The notes below the pieces were generated by a model, which worked only from the letters and a program-made list of their open reading frames with translations, was not told the DNA's origin and searched no databases. From NCBI GenBank assembly GCA_902835305.1, contig CADFMD010000001.1:124001-188000 (forward strand): a DNA stretch of 64,000 bases, in the 5' to 3' direction. Position numbers and translations under genes: made by a program. Below, one piece after another: positions 50,787-61,255 of the stretch. Numbering within the stretch: the stretch's first letter is position 1; the number at the start of each line of letters is the position of its first letter. The DNA comes from Coriobacteriaceae bacterium. Its GTDB lineage: Bacteria > Actinomycetota > Coriobacteriia > Coriobacteriales > Coriobacteriaceae.

Positions 50787-52205
50787 ATGGCTGATTCCCA
50801 GACTGCAACCTCCGCGCCCGAGTTTAAGAGCGCCCACTTTATCGGTATCGGCGGCGCCGGCATGAGCGGCATCGCCCTCGTTCTGCACGAGCGCGGTTAT
50901 GCCGTTACCGGCTCCGACCTTAAGACGTCACGTTATATCCGCCAGCTTACCCGCGCTGGTGTGAAGGTGCATGTGGGCCATGAGGCCGCCACGATCGACG
51001 AGGTCAAGCCCGACGTGGTTGTTGTCTCCACCGCTATTCCGGAGTCCAACCCTGAACTCGTGCGCGCTCGCGAGCTTGGTATTCCCGTGTGGCCCCGTGC
51101 CAAGATGCTCTCTGCTTTGGGTCACGGCTACACCACCGTCGCTGTTGCCGGCACGCATGGCAAGACCACCACGTCTTCGATGTGTGCCACCATGCTCGAC
51201 CGCATGGGTCTGGATCCGAGCTTCCTGATCGGTGGCATCGTCGAGGGCTATGACACGAACGGCAAGAACGGCTCGGGCGACTACTTTGTCGCCGAGGCCG
51301 ACGAGTCCGACAGCTCCTTCCTGTTCCTGAACCCCAACGTAGTCATTGTGACCAACGTCGAGGCCGACCACCTCGATCACTACTCGGGTATCGAGGAGAT
51401 CGAGGCAACTTTCGCCAAATTCATGAGCCTGGTGGGCGAGGACGGCACCGTCATCGTCTGCGGTGAGGACCCGCATCTGGTCGAGCTCGCCAAGTCGACG
51501 GGCCGTCACGTGCTTTCCTACGGCTTTGCCGAGAGCAACGACATCGTCTGCATGCACCCGGATGTCAAGGGCATCCAGAGTGACTTTATCGTTCGCTTTG
51601 AGGACGGCACTGAGCGCGCTGTGGAGATCAAGAGCAATCCTGGTCGCCACAACATGCTCAACGCCACGGCGGTGCTCACCGTCGCCCATGTCCTGGGCCT
51701 TGACATCGACGCCGCCGCCAAGGCGCTCTCGAGCTTTGAGGGCGTCCGCCGTCGCTTTACCCACGTGGGCGATATCGATGGCATCACCGTGGTCGATGAT
51801 TACGGCCATCACCCCACCGAGATCAAGGCGACGCTTGCTGCCGCTTCGTCGCTGGGTTACAAGCACGTCGACGTCGTGTTCCAGCCGCACCGCTATTCGC
51901 GCCTGCAGGCCCTGTGCGACGACTTTGCCGATGCATTTGCCAATGCCGATAAACTGCTGCTGATTGATGTGTTCTCGGCTGGCGAGATGCCCATTCCGGG
52001 TGTCACCTCTAAGATGCTCGCCGATACCGTGCGCGCCAAGCATCCTGGCAAGGAGGTCGTGTACTGCTCCAGCCGTCTTGAGCTCAATCAGGAGCTCGAG
52101 CAGATGGTGGGCGAGGGCGACCTGCTGCTCACCATGGGTGCCGGCGACGTTACGACCGTCGGTCCCGAGTTCATTGAGTATCTGACTGCCAAGAAAGACG
52201 CTTAA
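50787..52205 (+). CDS. murC: UDP-MurNAc-L-Ala ligase MurC
   Basis: A 472-residue ligase starting the peptide stem. HFIGIGGAGMSGIALVLHE at the start, P-loop AGTHGKTTTSSM near 121, EADESDSSFL, and VVDDYGHHPTEIKATL. ATG at 50787 with AAGGAG 11 bases upstream. PgeF downstream is known in E. coli to correct MurC mistakes with L-Ser. Confidence 0.96.
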   Translation: MADSQTATSAPEFKSAHFIGIGGAGMSGIALVLHERGYAVTGSDLKTSRYIRQLTRAGVKVHVGHEAATIDEVKPDVVVVSTAIPESNPELVRARELGIPVWPRAKMLSALGHGYTTVAVAGTHGKTTTSSMCATMLDRMGLDPSFLIGGIVEGYDTNGKNGSGDYFVAEADESDSSFLFLNPNVVIVTNVEADHLDHYSGIEEIEATFAKFMSLVGEDGTVIVCGEDPHLVELAKSTGRHVLSYGFAESNDIVCMHPDVKGIQSDFIVRFEDGTERAVEIKSNPGRHNMLNATAVLTVAHVLGLDIDAAAKALSSFEGVRRRFTHVGDIDGITVVDDYGHHPTEIKATLAAASSLGYKHVDVVFQPHRYSRLQALCDDFADAFANADKLLLIDVFSAGEMPIPGVTSKMLADTVRAKHPGKEVVYCSSRLELNQELEQMVGEGDLLLTMGAGDVTTVGPEFIEYLTAKKDA

Positions 52206-52210
52206 GTCTA

Positions 52211-53122
52211 ATGGGTCTGTTTAACGCCGTCATGGCGCTCTCGGGCATGATCGACACGGATGTGATCGAGGACGAGCGCCTTGCGCGTCATACGAGCTAT
52301 CGTATCGGCGGCAAGGCCGACCTCTTTGTGACGTGCCATAGCTATCATGCCCTCCGCCGCGCCGTGGCGGTGCTCGATCGCGAGCAGGTGCCGTGGGTCA
52401 TCATCGGCAAGGGCTCCAATCTGCTGGTTGCCGATGGCGGTTATCGCGGTGCCGTCATTTCGCTCGGACGTGAGTTCCAGCGCACGGTTGTTGCCGATGA
52501 CGGTTGTACGCTGACGGTCGGTGCGGGCGTGATGTTTGCGCGCCTGGTCAACGATGCCCTGTCGCGTAGCCTCTCGGGCCTTGAGTTTGCCGTTGGCATT
52601 CCTGGTTCGGTCGGCGGTGCGATATCTATGAATGCCGGCACGCGGACCGAGTGGATTGGCTCGCTGGTTGAGGATGTCGTAACGTTTGACCCGGCATCCG
52701 GTATCAAGCATTATGCGGGGTCCGAGATCTCTTGGGGCTACCGCGAATGTAGCCTTCCCCGCAATGAGATCATCCTCGAGTGCGTGCTCAAGCTTAAACC
52801 GGCGCCCAAGGCCGACATTCGCGAGCGCATGGAGCGGTACCTTACAAGGCGCAAGCGTACGCAGCCCATGGGTCGCGCATCCTGCGGGTCTGTCTTTCGC
52901 AACCCGCCCGATGCGAGTGTGGGCAAGCTTATCGAGGATTGTGGATTAAAGGGTTTTTCGATTGGCGGCGCGGAAGTTTCGCCCGTTCACGCTAATTTTA
53001 TCGTTAATAACGGAACTGCCTCGGCCGATGACGTTGCCGCGGTTATCAGACATGTGCACGGAAAGGTGAGGGAGGCGTATGGCATCGAGCTCAGACCGGA
53101 AGTTAAATTCCTCGGCTTCTAG
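52211..53122 (+). CDS. murB: UDP-N-acetylenolpyruvoylglucosamine reductase MurB
   Basis: A 303-residue flavoprotein reducing UDP-GlcNAc-enolpyruvate. FAD site HTSYRIGGKADLFV and GKGSNLLVADGG; catalytic Ser in RASCGSVFRNPPD, making it a type II MurB. No clear ribosome site precedes the ATG, five bases after the murC stop; translation is probably coupled. Its end overlaps ftsQ by 44 bases. Confidence 0.95.
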   Translation: MGLFNAVMALSGMIDTDVIEDERLARHTSYRIGGKADLFVTCHSYHALRRAVAVLDREQVPWVIIGKGSNLLVADGGYRGAVISLGREFQRTVVADDGCTLTVGAGVMFARLVNDALSRSLSGLEFAVGIPGSVGGAISMNAGTRTEWIGSLVEDVVTFDPASGIKHYAGSEISWGYRECSLPRNEIILECVLKLKPAPKADIRERMERYLTRRKRTQPMGRASCGSVFRNPPDASVGKLIEDCGLKGFSIGGAEVSPVHANFIVNNGTASADDVAAVIRHVHGKVREAYGIELRPEVKFLGF

Positions 53123-54335
53123 AGCATCGAAACCCACCTTCCGCCGCGCCGGAGGGCGTTCCGGCGCGCCTGCCAAACCTCAACGCAATACCGTCGCGCA
53201 CTCTAAGTCTGTCGGGCATGCTCGACAGACCAGTCGTCCGGTCGTCGGCTCGCAGCTCGGTAATCGTCCGGCCGCAAAAAAGTCCTCGCGTCCCTCGGTG
53301 ACGTCAAAGCCTGTTATGGGCGCCAAGCCTGCCCGTCCCATGGCAGCTCCCAAGCCCTCGACGGGAACTAAAGCGGCGCGTCCAGGTCTCACGCTGGGCG
53401 CATCGAAACCGCGCTCGCTGACATCGGTGCCGGCTACCGCCAAGAAGCCTTCGAGTAAAAAAGGTTTCAACCCGTTATCTTCACTTGGAGCGATGGCAAA
53501 TAAAACATCAGATGCCGCTTCTGTCGTTACAGGCAAAGGCAAAATCGTGGGCGGCGTTCTGGCCGTCTTGGCCGTGCTCGTCGTCGTTGCCATCGTGGTG
53601 ATCAACTCTGGACTGTTTACTGCCACTGATATTCAGATTCAAGGCAGCGAGCATGTGACGAAGCACGATGCTATCCAGCTGATCGACTTGCCCGAGGGAA
53701 CGTCGCTTTTTAACGTCGATCCCGACCAGATTACCGAGGATCTCAAGCAGAACCCGTGGGTTTCGGGCGTGGATGTCCAGCGCCAGTTTCCCCATACGCT
53801 TATCATCACGCCGACGGAGCGTAAAGTTATCGCCATTGCGTATATCAGCTCCGACGACCTTGCCTGGGCTATCGGAGACGATGACACCTGGATCGCCCCG
53901 CTGTCGACGTCGGTCGAAGTGGACGACCAGGGCAACGTCATCACGACAGGGCAGGGCTCAAATACCTTGACCGGAATCGATGCCGCGCTGGCGCTCGCCA
54001 AGCATTATGGCGCGGTGTTGTTGACTGATGTCTCGGCGGATGTCGCTCCGGTTTCCGGCCAGGCGGTGAACTCCAAAGCCGTTAAGGCCGGCCTGGATTA
54101 TGTGCGTGGTTTTTCGAGCGAGTTCTTGGGACAAGTCAAGGATATTTCTACGCCTTCGGTCGAAGCCATCTCGGCAAACCTCAATAACGGCATTGAGGTG
54201 TCGCTGGGCGATTCGGACGATATCGCCAAGAAGGAACGCGTAGTCACCAAGTTGCTTTCGCAGGTAGAGGGCGTAACGTATATCAATGTGCGCTCTCCAG
54301 GCAACTACACATTTAGGAATGCTCCGACCTCGTAG
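53079..54335 (+). CDS. ftsQ: Cell division protein FtsQ (POTRA)
   Basis: A 418-residue bitopic protein. The first 150 residues are basic and low-complexity (Ser/Pro/Ala/Arg), then one membrane helix near 155-178, then a POTRA domain: DIQIQGSEHVTKHDAIQL, SLFNVDPDQITEDLKQNPWV and VQRQFPHTLIITPTERKVIA. It recruits and regulates the septal synthases. GGGAGG site lies inside murB. Confidence 0.92.
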   Translation: MASSSDRKLNSSASRASKPTFRRAGGRSGAPAKPQRNTVAHSKSVGHARQTSRPVVGSQLGNRPAAKKSSRPSVTSKPVMGAKPARPMAAPKPSTGTKAARPGLTLGASKPRSLTSVPATAKKPSSKKGFNPLSSLGAMANKTSDAASVVTGKGKIVGGVLAVLAVLVVVAIVVINSGLFTATDIQIQGSEHVTKHDAIQLIDLPEGTSLFNVDPDQITEDLKQNPWVSGVDVQRQFPHTLIITPTERKVIAIAYISSDDLAWAIGDDDTWIAPLSTSVEVDDQGNVITTGQGSNTLTGIDAALALAKHYGAVLLTDVSADVAPVSGQAVNSKAVKAGLDYVRGFSSEFLGQVKDISTPSVEAISANLNNGIEVSLGDSDDIAKKERVVTKLLSQVEGVTYINVRSPGNYTFRNAPTS

Positions 54336-54534
54336 CGCTGGTTGATGCTTTGTTGAGGGGCCATACCACGCCGTTTATCTGGTTTGTTTGGTTTTCACGG
54401 TCAATTATTTGACTGATACGTTCATAATGTGCAAACATAATACGGTTTACCTTTGCATTTACTTTCAACCTGAAGGTTAATGTGCGCAGGGGTCGACCCA
54501 TGCTATGGCTATAACCTTTGTTCGGAGGACCGAC
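54336..54534 (+). promoter_or_regulatory. Region before ftsZ, probable promoter
   Basis: The only long AT-rich gap in the cluster. Contains TTGACT (54409) and several TAATA words, but no pair at ideal spacing. Also GGTTTACC, related to words in the arc promoters. A dedicated ftsZ promoter is likely. Confidence 0.45.
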
Positions 54535-55689
54535 ATGCACGAGACAGAGATCAACAACTACCTTGCCGTCATTAAGGTGGTCGGCGTCGGCGGCGGCGGT
54601 ACCAACGCGGTCAATCGAATGATCGAAGAGGGCATCCGCGGCGTCGAGTTTGTTGCCATCAACACCGATGCTCAGGCACTCGCGATCTCTGATGCCGATA
54701 TCAAGGTGCACATCGGCACCGACCTTACCCGCGGCCTGGGCGCCGGCGCCAACCCCGAGGTTGGCCGCAAGGCTGCCGATGAGTCCCGCGACGACATTGC
54801 CGAGGCGCTCGCTGGCGCCGACATGGTGTTTATCACCTGCGGTGAGGGCGGTGGCACCGGTACCGGCGCTGCTCCCATCGTTGCCGATATCGCGATGAAC
54901 GAGGTCGGCGCACTGACCGTCGCCGTCGTGACCAAGCCCTTCACCTTCGAGGGCCGCAAGCGCAAGAAGAGCGCCGAGGAGGGCATCAAGACCCTCTCCG
55001 ATTGCGTCGACACCATGATCGTCATCCCTAACGATAAGCTGCTCGACATCGCCGAGAAGAAGACCACCATGCTCGAGGCCTTCGCGATTGCCGATGGCGT
55101 CCTTTCCCAGGGCACCCAGGGCATCACCGACCTCATCACCGTCCCCGGTATCATCAACCTGGACTTCGCCGATGTTAAGACCATCATGAAGCAGGCCGGT
55201 ACCGCCATGATGGGTATCGGTACCTCTTCTGGGGATACTCGTGCCGTCGACGCTGCCCAGCAGGCCATCTCCAGCCCGCTGCTCGAGAGCTCCATCGATG
55301 GTGCCACGCGCGTGCTGCTCTCCATCGCTGGTTCCAAGGACCTGGGCATCCAGGAGATCAGCGACGCCGCCGACGTTGTCGCCAACGCCGTCGACCCCGA
55401 GGCCAACATCATCTTCGGTACCGTTGTCGACGAGTCCCTGGGCGATCAGGTGCGTATCACCGTCATCGCTACGGGCTTCTCCGACTCCAACGTCAACCGT
55501 CAGGATGAGCTCTTTGCTGCTCAGCAGTCTCAGAGCAAGGCCGCTGCCTCCGCTGAGCCGCAGCGCACCGCTCCGGCTGCCAGCCCGGCTCAGGCCGCTC
55601 CGACCCGCAACGTCGGTGGTACCGAGCTGCCCAACTTTGGCAACGACCAGTTCGAGCTTCCCGACTTCCTAAAGCGCGGTAGCTTCTAG
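54535..55689 (+). CDS. ftsZ: Cell division GTPase FtsZ
   Basis: A 384-residue tubulin-like GTPase. VVGVGGGGTNAVNRM at the start, GGGTGTGAAP near 107-116, and NLDFADVKTIM (T7 loop). C-terminal conserved tail ELPDFLKRG binds SepF and others. The start is the ATG at 54535 with GGAGG; an upstream ATG in the track lacks a site. FtsA is absent, so SepF is the likely membrane tether. Confidence 0.97.
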   Translation: MHETEINNYLAVIKVVGVGGGGTNAVNRMIEEGIRGVEFVAINTDAQALAISDADIKVHIGTDLTRGLGAGANPEVGRKAADESRDDIAEALAGADMVFITCGEGGGTGTGAAPIVADIAMNEVGALTVAVVTKPFTFEGRKRKKSAEEGIKTLSDCVDTMIVIPNDKLLDIAEKKTTMLEAFAIADGVLSQGTQGITDLITVPGIINLDFADVKTIMKQAGTAMMGIGTSSGDTRAVDAAQQAISSPLLESSIDGATRVLLSIAGSKDLGIQEISDAADVVANAVDPEANIIFGTVVDESLGDQVRITVIATGFSDSNVNRQDELFAAQQSQSKAAASAEPQRTAPAASPAQAAPTRNVGGTELPNFGNDQFELPDFLKRGSF

Positions 55690-55711
55690 TTCGTTTTTCT
55701 CAATGACCTGC

Positions 55712-55745
55712 ACGGGGTGTGTCCATTTGGATGCACCCCGTTTTG
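55712..55745 (+). terminator. Terminator of ftsZ
   Basis: ACGGGGTG...CACCCCGT with an inner TCC/GGA stem, followed by TTTTG. Confidence 0.88.
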
Positions 55746-55899
55746 TTTCTCGTTTGTAAACGAAAGCCTCCAATCTCCTTACGTTCCCTTTACGTTTGGT
55801 CCCTACCGCTGCGGGTATCCTTTTAAGGAAGTATGACAGCCGTATAAACGCGGACTGCGCGGCGACGCCGCGGTACTTGTGTTATTAGGAGGCTTTAGT

Positions 55900-56700
55900 A
55901 TGGCAGCACGTGCGGACAGGGTTTCGCGTGTCGACCATGATGGAGTTACGTTGGTGGAGGGCGCGACATCCGATGTCCGCTTTGCCTTTACCGAGCGCAC
56001 CGGTGGTGTTTCCGAAGATGCGTACTCCTCGCTCAACCTGGGCTCGCATGTAGGCGATGACCCCTTTGCAGTTCAAGAAAATCGTCGTCGAGCGCTCGAA
56101 GCTATGGGCGCCACTGAGTGCGAGCATAATCTGCTCGTGCCCAATCAGGTACATGGTGACCATATCGTTACGGTGACTTCGAACGGCGCCGACGATCTTG
56201 AGGCTGTTCGCGAGCAGATTGCCGAGGGCTGCGATGCCATCGTCTGTACGGCCCATGACGTGCCCGTGCTGCTCTGCTTTGCCGACTGCGTTCCCGTGGT
56301 GCTGGTGGCCCCCGGCGGATTTGCCGTGGTGCACTCCGGTTGGAAGGGCACGATTGCACGTATTTCTGCCAAGGCGTGCCAGGCGCTTTGCGATGCTGCC
56401 GGCTGCGATGCGAGCGACGTTTCCGCCTATATCGGGCCCCATATCCTGGGTGACGAGTACGAGGTTTCCCAGGAGCTCATGGATCGCTTTGCCGCCGAGT
56501 TCTCTTGCATCGATGCGAGTACCTCTCGCATGCTCGATCTTTCCGCTGCCATTTGTGAGGCGCTGGTAGATGTCGGTGTCGACGCGGATAATATCGTGGA
56601 TACCCAGCTTTCGACCGTGCGTCAGAACGACCGCTTTTATTCCTACCGTAACGAGGACGGCACCTGTGGGCGCCATGCCGCGATCGGCGTGATGCTATGA
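55900..56700 (+). CDS. pgeF: PgeF/YfiH family protein (laccase-domain)
   Basis: A 266-residue protein of the Cu-oxidase_4/LACC1 family. NQVHGDHIVTV, ADCVPVVLV and HSGWKGTI supply the metal-binding His-Cys-His set. E. coli PgeF removes wrongly added L-Ser from UDP-MurNAc; relatives also have purine nucleoside phosphorylase activity. It follows ftsZ and overlaps pstS by four bases. ATG at 55900 after AGGAGG. A -10-like TATAAA lies at 55843. Confidence 0.92.
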   Translation: MAARADRVSRVDHDGVTLVEGATSDVRFAFTERTGGVSEDAYSSLNLGSHVGDDPFAVQENRRRALEAMGATECEHNLLVPNQVHGDHIVTVTSNGADDLEAVREQIAEGCDAIVCTAHDVPVLLCFADCVPVVLVAPGGFAVVHSGWKGTIARISAKACQALCDAAGCDASDVSAYIGPHILGDEYEVSQELMDRFAAEFSCIDASTSRMLDLSAAICEALVDVGVDADNIVDTQLSTVRQNDRFYSYRNEDGTCGRHAAIGVML

Positions 56701-57533
56701 GAAAGATCGTATCGGTCCTGAGCGCCGCTGTGCTTACGCTTACGCTGTGCGCCTGTTCTTCGGGATCTTCTACCTCTTCCATTACCGTGGCCGGCTCCAC
56801 GACCTGCCTTCCTATCGCCGAGATTGCGGCAGAGGGCTTTAAGGAGGAGACCGGCATCGACGTGCTCGTTTCCGGTTTGGGCTCTTCCGCTGGCATCGAA
56901 GCCGTCAGCGCTGGCACGGCCGATATCGCCAGCTCCTCCCGTGGACTCAATGCCGACGAACAGGATCTGGGCCTGACTCCCATCGTCATTGCCCACGACG
57001 GTATCGCGGTCATCGTGAACGAAGACAACCCCGTCGATAACCTCTCGACCGAGCAGCTCCGCGATATCTATGCCGGCAAGATCACCAACTGGAAAGAAGT
57101 CGGTGGCGAGGACCTGAAGATTCAGGTTATCAACCGAGATGAGGCGTCCGGCACGCGTGAGGCCTTTCGCACCATCGTGATGGACGGCACCCCGTTCGAT
57201 CGCCGCTCGGCCGTTCTTTCGGGCACGGGCCAGGTGCGCGACGTGGTATCTCGTTCGCGCGGTGCCATTGGCTACATTTCGCTGGGCTTCGTCGATAGCC
57301 TCAACGCCAAGACCTCGGTCAAGGCCGTCTCGGTCAATCATGTTGAGGCGTCCGAGAAGACGGTCGCGAGCGGCGGCTATCCCATCTCACGCGACCTTTA
57401 CTTCTTTGTGAAGGGTGCGCCTTCGCAGCAGGCGCAGGATTACATCGACTACGTGACGTCCGAAAAGATGGACAAGCAGATTCGCGAGGCGGGCTTTATT
57501 CCCGTCACCAACGACGAGAAGGGGAGTGAGTAG
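56697..57533 (+). CDS. pstS: Phosphate-binding lipoprotein PstS
   Basis: A 278-residue extracellular lipoprotein that captures phosphate. Lipobox LTLCACSS: the signal is cut before the first or second Cys. VAGSTTCLPIAEI, GLGSSAGIEAVSAG, SSRGLNADE and RDEASGTREAF are the phosphate-binding loops. ATGA overlap with pgeF. No Pho box identified. Confidence 0.94.
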   Translation: MRKIVSVLSAAVLTLTLCACSSGSSTSSITVAGSTTCLPIAEIAAEGFKEETGIDVLVSGLGSSAGIEAVSAGTADIASSSRGLNADEQDLGLTPIVIAHDGIAVIVNEDNPVDNLSTEQLRDIYAGKITNWKEVGGEDLKIQVINRDEASGTREAFRTIVMDGTPFDRRSAVLSGTGQVRDVVSRSRGAIGYISLGFVDSLNAKTSVKAVSVNHVEASEKTVASGGYPISRDLYFFVKGAPSQQAQDYIDYVTSEKMDKQIREAGFIPVTNDEKGSE

Positions 57534-57534
57534 C

Positions 57535-58461
57535 ATGGAAGCACAGGAAAACTCCCAGACTGAGCAGAATGCTCAGGCGCCCAAGAAGCGCGAGCTGGCG
57601 CTCGTATCGCGCAGCACCTATATCAAGGAGAAGGCGCTGCAGTGGATTTTCTTTGCCTGCGCGTTCTTGGCGGTTGTTACCGTCATCCTGATTTTTGTCT
57701 TTACCACGTACTCGGCGCTGCCCGTCTTTACCGACATCGGTCTGGCGGACTTCTTTAGCTTTACGTGGGCGCCCTCTGAGGGTCACTACGGCATCGTGTC
57801 GCTGCTTGCCGGCTCGGGTCTGGTGACCGTCGGTGCGCTCGCCATGGGTGTGCCCCTAGGCGTGGGCACGGCCGTGTATCTGGTCGAGATCGCCAGCAAG
57901 CGCGTGCGCAAGCTCATCAGCCCTGCCGTTGACCTGTTGGCCGGCATCCCTTCTATCATCTATGGCTTCTTTGGCATGATCATCATCCGTCCGTTTATCG
58001 CGCAACTGACCGGTGGTCTTGGTTTTGGTGCGCTGACGGCGTGGTTCGTGCTTGCCATCATGATCGTCCCTACCATCACCACGCTCACCATCGATGCCCT
58101 CAATTCCATTCCCATGGGTATTCGCGAGGCATCGTATGCCATGGGTGCTACTAAGTGGCAGACCATCTATAAGGTCGTGCTACCTGCCGCCAAACTGGGT
58201 ATCGTGGATGCCATCGTGCTGGGTATGGGCCGTGCCATCGGCGAGACCATGGCCGTGCTCATGGTCGTGGGTAACGCCCCGGTTATTCCCGACAGCATTG
58301 CGAGCCCCATCTCGACGCTCACGAGCCAGATCGCGCTCGACATGAGCTATTCCTCGGGTCTGCACCGCTCGGCGCTGTTCGGCATGGGCGTGGTCCTGTT
58401 TATCATCTCCGCCACGCTGGTGGGCATCGTCCGTCTGATTTCCAAGAAGAAGAGGGGGTAG
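57535..58461 (+). CDS. pstC: Phosphate ABC transporter permease PstC
   Basis: A 308-residue permease with six spans. The coupling loop reads SYAMGATKWQTIYKVVLPAA, and GRAIGETMAVLMVVGN is family-typical. Start ATG at 57535 right after the pstS stop; AAGGGGAG upstream. Confidence 0.95.
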   Translation: MEAQENSQTEQNAQAPKKRELALVSRSTYIKEKALQWIFFACAFLAVVTVILIFVFTTYSALPVFTDIGLADFFSFTWAPSEGHYGIVSLLAGSGLVTVGALAMGVPLGVGTAVYLVEIASKRVRKLISPAVDLLAGIPSIIYGFFGMIIIRPFIAQLTGGLGFGALTAWFVLAIMIVPTITTLTIDALNSIPMGIREASYAMGATKWQTIYKVVLPAAKLGIVDAIVLGMGRAIGETMAVLMVVGNAPVIPDSIASPISTLTSQIALDMSYSSGLHRSALFGMGVVLFIISATLVGIVRLISKKKRG

Positions 58462-58464
58462 GCT

Positions 58465-59370
58465 ATGTCCGATTCCGTTGACACGACGGTCGATACGACC
58501 TCGTCGCGCGAGCGCATCAAGCGTGCCCTTTCCCATGGCAAGAAGGGCCGCATCAACAAGGACCTGTCCAACAAGATCATGCTTGGCGTGTTCCGTGCCG
58601 CGGCATACATCACCACGCTGGTGCTGGTCGCTATCATTGCCTATGTGGTCATTAACGGCCTGCCGCATATCTCGCTCGACTTTATCTTCGGTTGGCCCCA
58701 GGGCGTCAACGCCGAGGGCGGAATTTGGCCCACGATCGTCTCGACCGTCTATGTGACGGCGCTCGCCATGCTTATCTGCACGCCGATTGCTGTGCTGGCA
58801 GCCGTCTATCTGGCCGAGTACGCCAAGCAGGGCAAGGTCGTCGAGCTCATTCGCTACGCTGCTGACGCTTTGGCCTCGGTGCCCTCCATCGTTATGGGCC
58901 TGTTTGGCTACGCCTTGTTTGTCGAGGCCATGGGCCTGGGCCTTTCGATGGTCTCGGCCGCTCTGGCGCTCGCGCTCTTGATGCTTCCCATTGTCATGCG
59001 CACCACCGAAGAGGCCATTCGCGCCGTCCCGCGCTATATCCGTTGGGGCGCGTACGGCCTGGGCGCCACCAAGTGGCAGGTTGTCTCCAAGATTGTGCTT
59101 CCTTCTGCCTTTGGCCGTATTGCCACGGGCATCGTCCTCGCCATCGGCCGCGCCATTGGCGAGACCGCGGTGGTGCTCTACACCATGGGCCAAGCCATCA
59201 ATCTACCTATTTCGCCGCTCGATTCCGGCCGCCCCATGACGGTTCACCTGTACCTGCTTGCCAACGACGGCATCAACATGAACGCAGCCTACGGCACCGC
59301 GCTCTTGCTGATGGTGATCATTCTGGCCTTCAACCTGTTTGCGCGCTTCCTGTCGCGCAAGCGTCGCTAG
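58465..59370 (+). CDS. pstA: Phosphate ABC transporter permease PstA
   Basis: A 301-residue permease. ASVPSIVMGLFGYALF, the coupling loop YGLGATKWQVVSKIVLPSA and GRAIGETAVVLYTMGQ define the family. A basic cytoplasmic N-terminus of about 45 residues precedes the first span. Starts three bases after pstC. Confidence 0.95.
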   Translation: MSDSVDTTVDTTSSRERIKRALSHGKKGRINKDLSNKIMLGVFRAAAYITTLVLVAIIAYVVINGLPHISLDFIFGWPQGVNAEGGIWPTIVSTVYVTALAMLICTPIAVLAAVYLAEYAKQGKVVELIRYAADALASVPSIVMGLFGYALFVEAMGLGLSMVSAALALALLMLPIVMRTTEEAIRAVPRYIRWGAYGLGATKWQVVSKIVLPSAFGRIATGIVLAIGRAIGETAVVLYTMGQAINLPISPLDSGRPMTVHLYLLANDGINMNAAYGTALLLMVIILAFNLFARFLSRKRR

Positions 59371-59382
59371 TTAAGGAGTCCC

Positions 59383-60186
<804 letters not shown>

Positions 60187-60278
60187 TCGGTGCGACTAGT
60201 CCCAAGCCGATCGGACCTAGTCCGGTGCGTATTCACTGTGCGGGCGGCATGACCGCACCCAACTGATTGGAGTGAACC

Positions 60279-61136
60279 ATGCGCAAACTGTTTTCCCGTC
60301 AGCTCGTCGAGGCCCGTCACGAGATGCTGAGCATCTATGAGGCCGTCGATCTGGCCCTCCACGATGCCGTGAAGGCCTATGTGACCGACGACCGCAAGCT
60401 CGCCACCAAGACCAAGAAGCGCACGCTTTCGATTGACGCGCGCTGCGCCAACCTGGAGGCCGTCTGCTACAACCTGATCGCCACGCAGTCACCGGTTGCT
60501 TCCGACTTCCGCCTGCTTCAGACGATCATCTACGTCGACTTTAACCTGCAGCGCATGACCGATAAGGTCCGTCAGATCTGCCGTGCCACGCGTCATATGA
60601 TCAAGGCCGACATCTCGCTGCCCCAGGAGCTTGTCGGCACGGTCGAGGCCGAGGCTGAGGCCGTGTACCAGGTGCTAGGCTCGTCGCTTTCTGCGCTCGT
60701 CACCAGCGACATGTCCATCATTTGCAACCTGGCCGTCGAGGACGAGCCGGTGCATGCGGCATACGAGAAGTTCTTCCGCACCTTTAACCGTATGGATACG
60801 GGCGACTTTATGGACGATGACAGCAACTACGACGACCTGCGCCGCGCCATCATGGTTTCGCGCTACTTGGATCGCATTGCCTCGATCTCTATCGATGCCG
60901 CCTGCCGTCTGACCTTCCTTTTGACCGGACAGCGCATGACTGCCGGCGATATCGCCCGTGTGGACGAGGATGAGCTCGAGAGCATGCGCGTGCCTTCGGG
61001 CGAGGGTGTTATCATGAGGCCCGCCGTCGACGCGCGCTACGTTGCCAAGGTGCCCGCCAACGAGGTCAGCGAGGGTCTTCGCTACCTGCTCGATCATCTT
61101 GAGGACGAGGACGATGGCGAGGACGACGAGGAGTAA
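60279..61136 (+). CDS. phoU: PhoU-family phosphate uptake regulator
   Basis: A 285-residue protein with the two three-helix repeats of PhoU (ARHEMLSIYEAVDLALHDAV, and FNRMDTGDFMDDDSNYDDL; VSRYLDRIASISIDAA). It is about 60 residues longer than typical, with a C-terminal region ending in an acidic tail (EDEDDGEDDEE). It should restrain the Pst transporter and two-component signalling; no sensor kinase or regulator gene is in this operon. Confidence 0.9.
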   Translation: MRKLFSRQLVEARHEMLSIYEAVDLALHDAVKAYVTDDRKLATKTKKRTLSIDARCANLEAVCYNLIATQSPVASDFRLLQTIIYVDFNLQRMTDKVRQICRATRHMIKADISLPQELVGTVEAEAEAVYQVLGSSLSALVTSDMSIICNLAVEDEPVHAAYEKFFRTFNRMDTGDFMDDDSNYDDLRRAIMVSRYLDRIASISIDAACRLTFLLTGQRMTAGDIARVDEDELESMRVPSGEGVIMRPAVDARYVAKVPANEVSEGLRYLLDHLEDEDDGEDDEE

Positions 61137-61255
61137 GTGACCCCGTTCGTCGAAAGATTGTAAATACCTAAGTGAGCGCGGCCTTGCACATGCGGGACCG
61201 CGCTCTTGCGTTAGCATGGGACTACTTGTTTGGCTGTCAGCGGAGGCGATTAGCA

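Noticed and set aside
60187..60278. Repeated GGTGCG/CTAGTCC words between pstB and phoU as a Pho box
   Set aside because: They sit inside the operon, do not match a known Pho box and form no convincing direct repeat at 11-base spacing.
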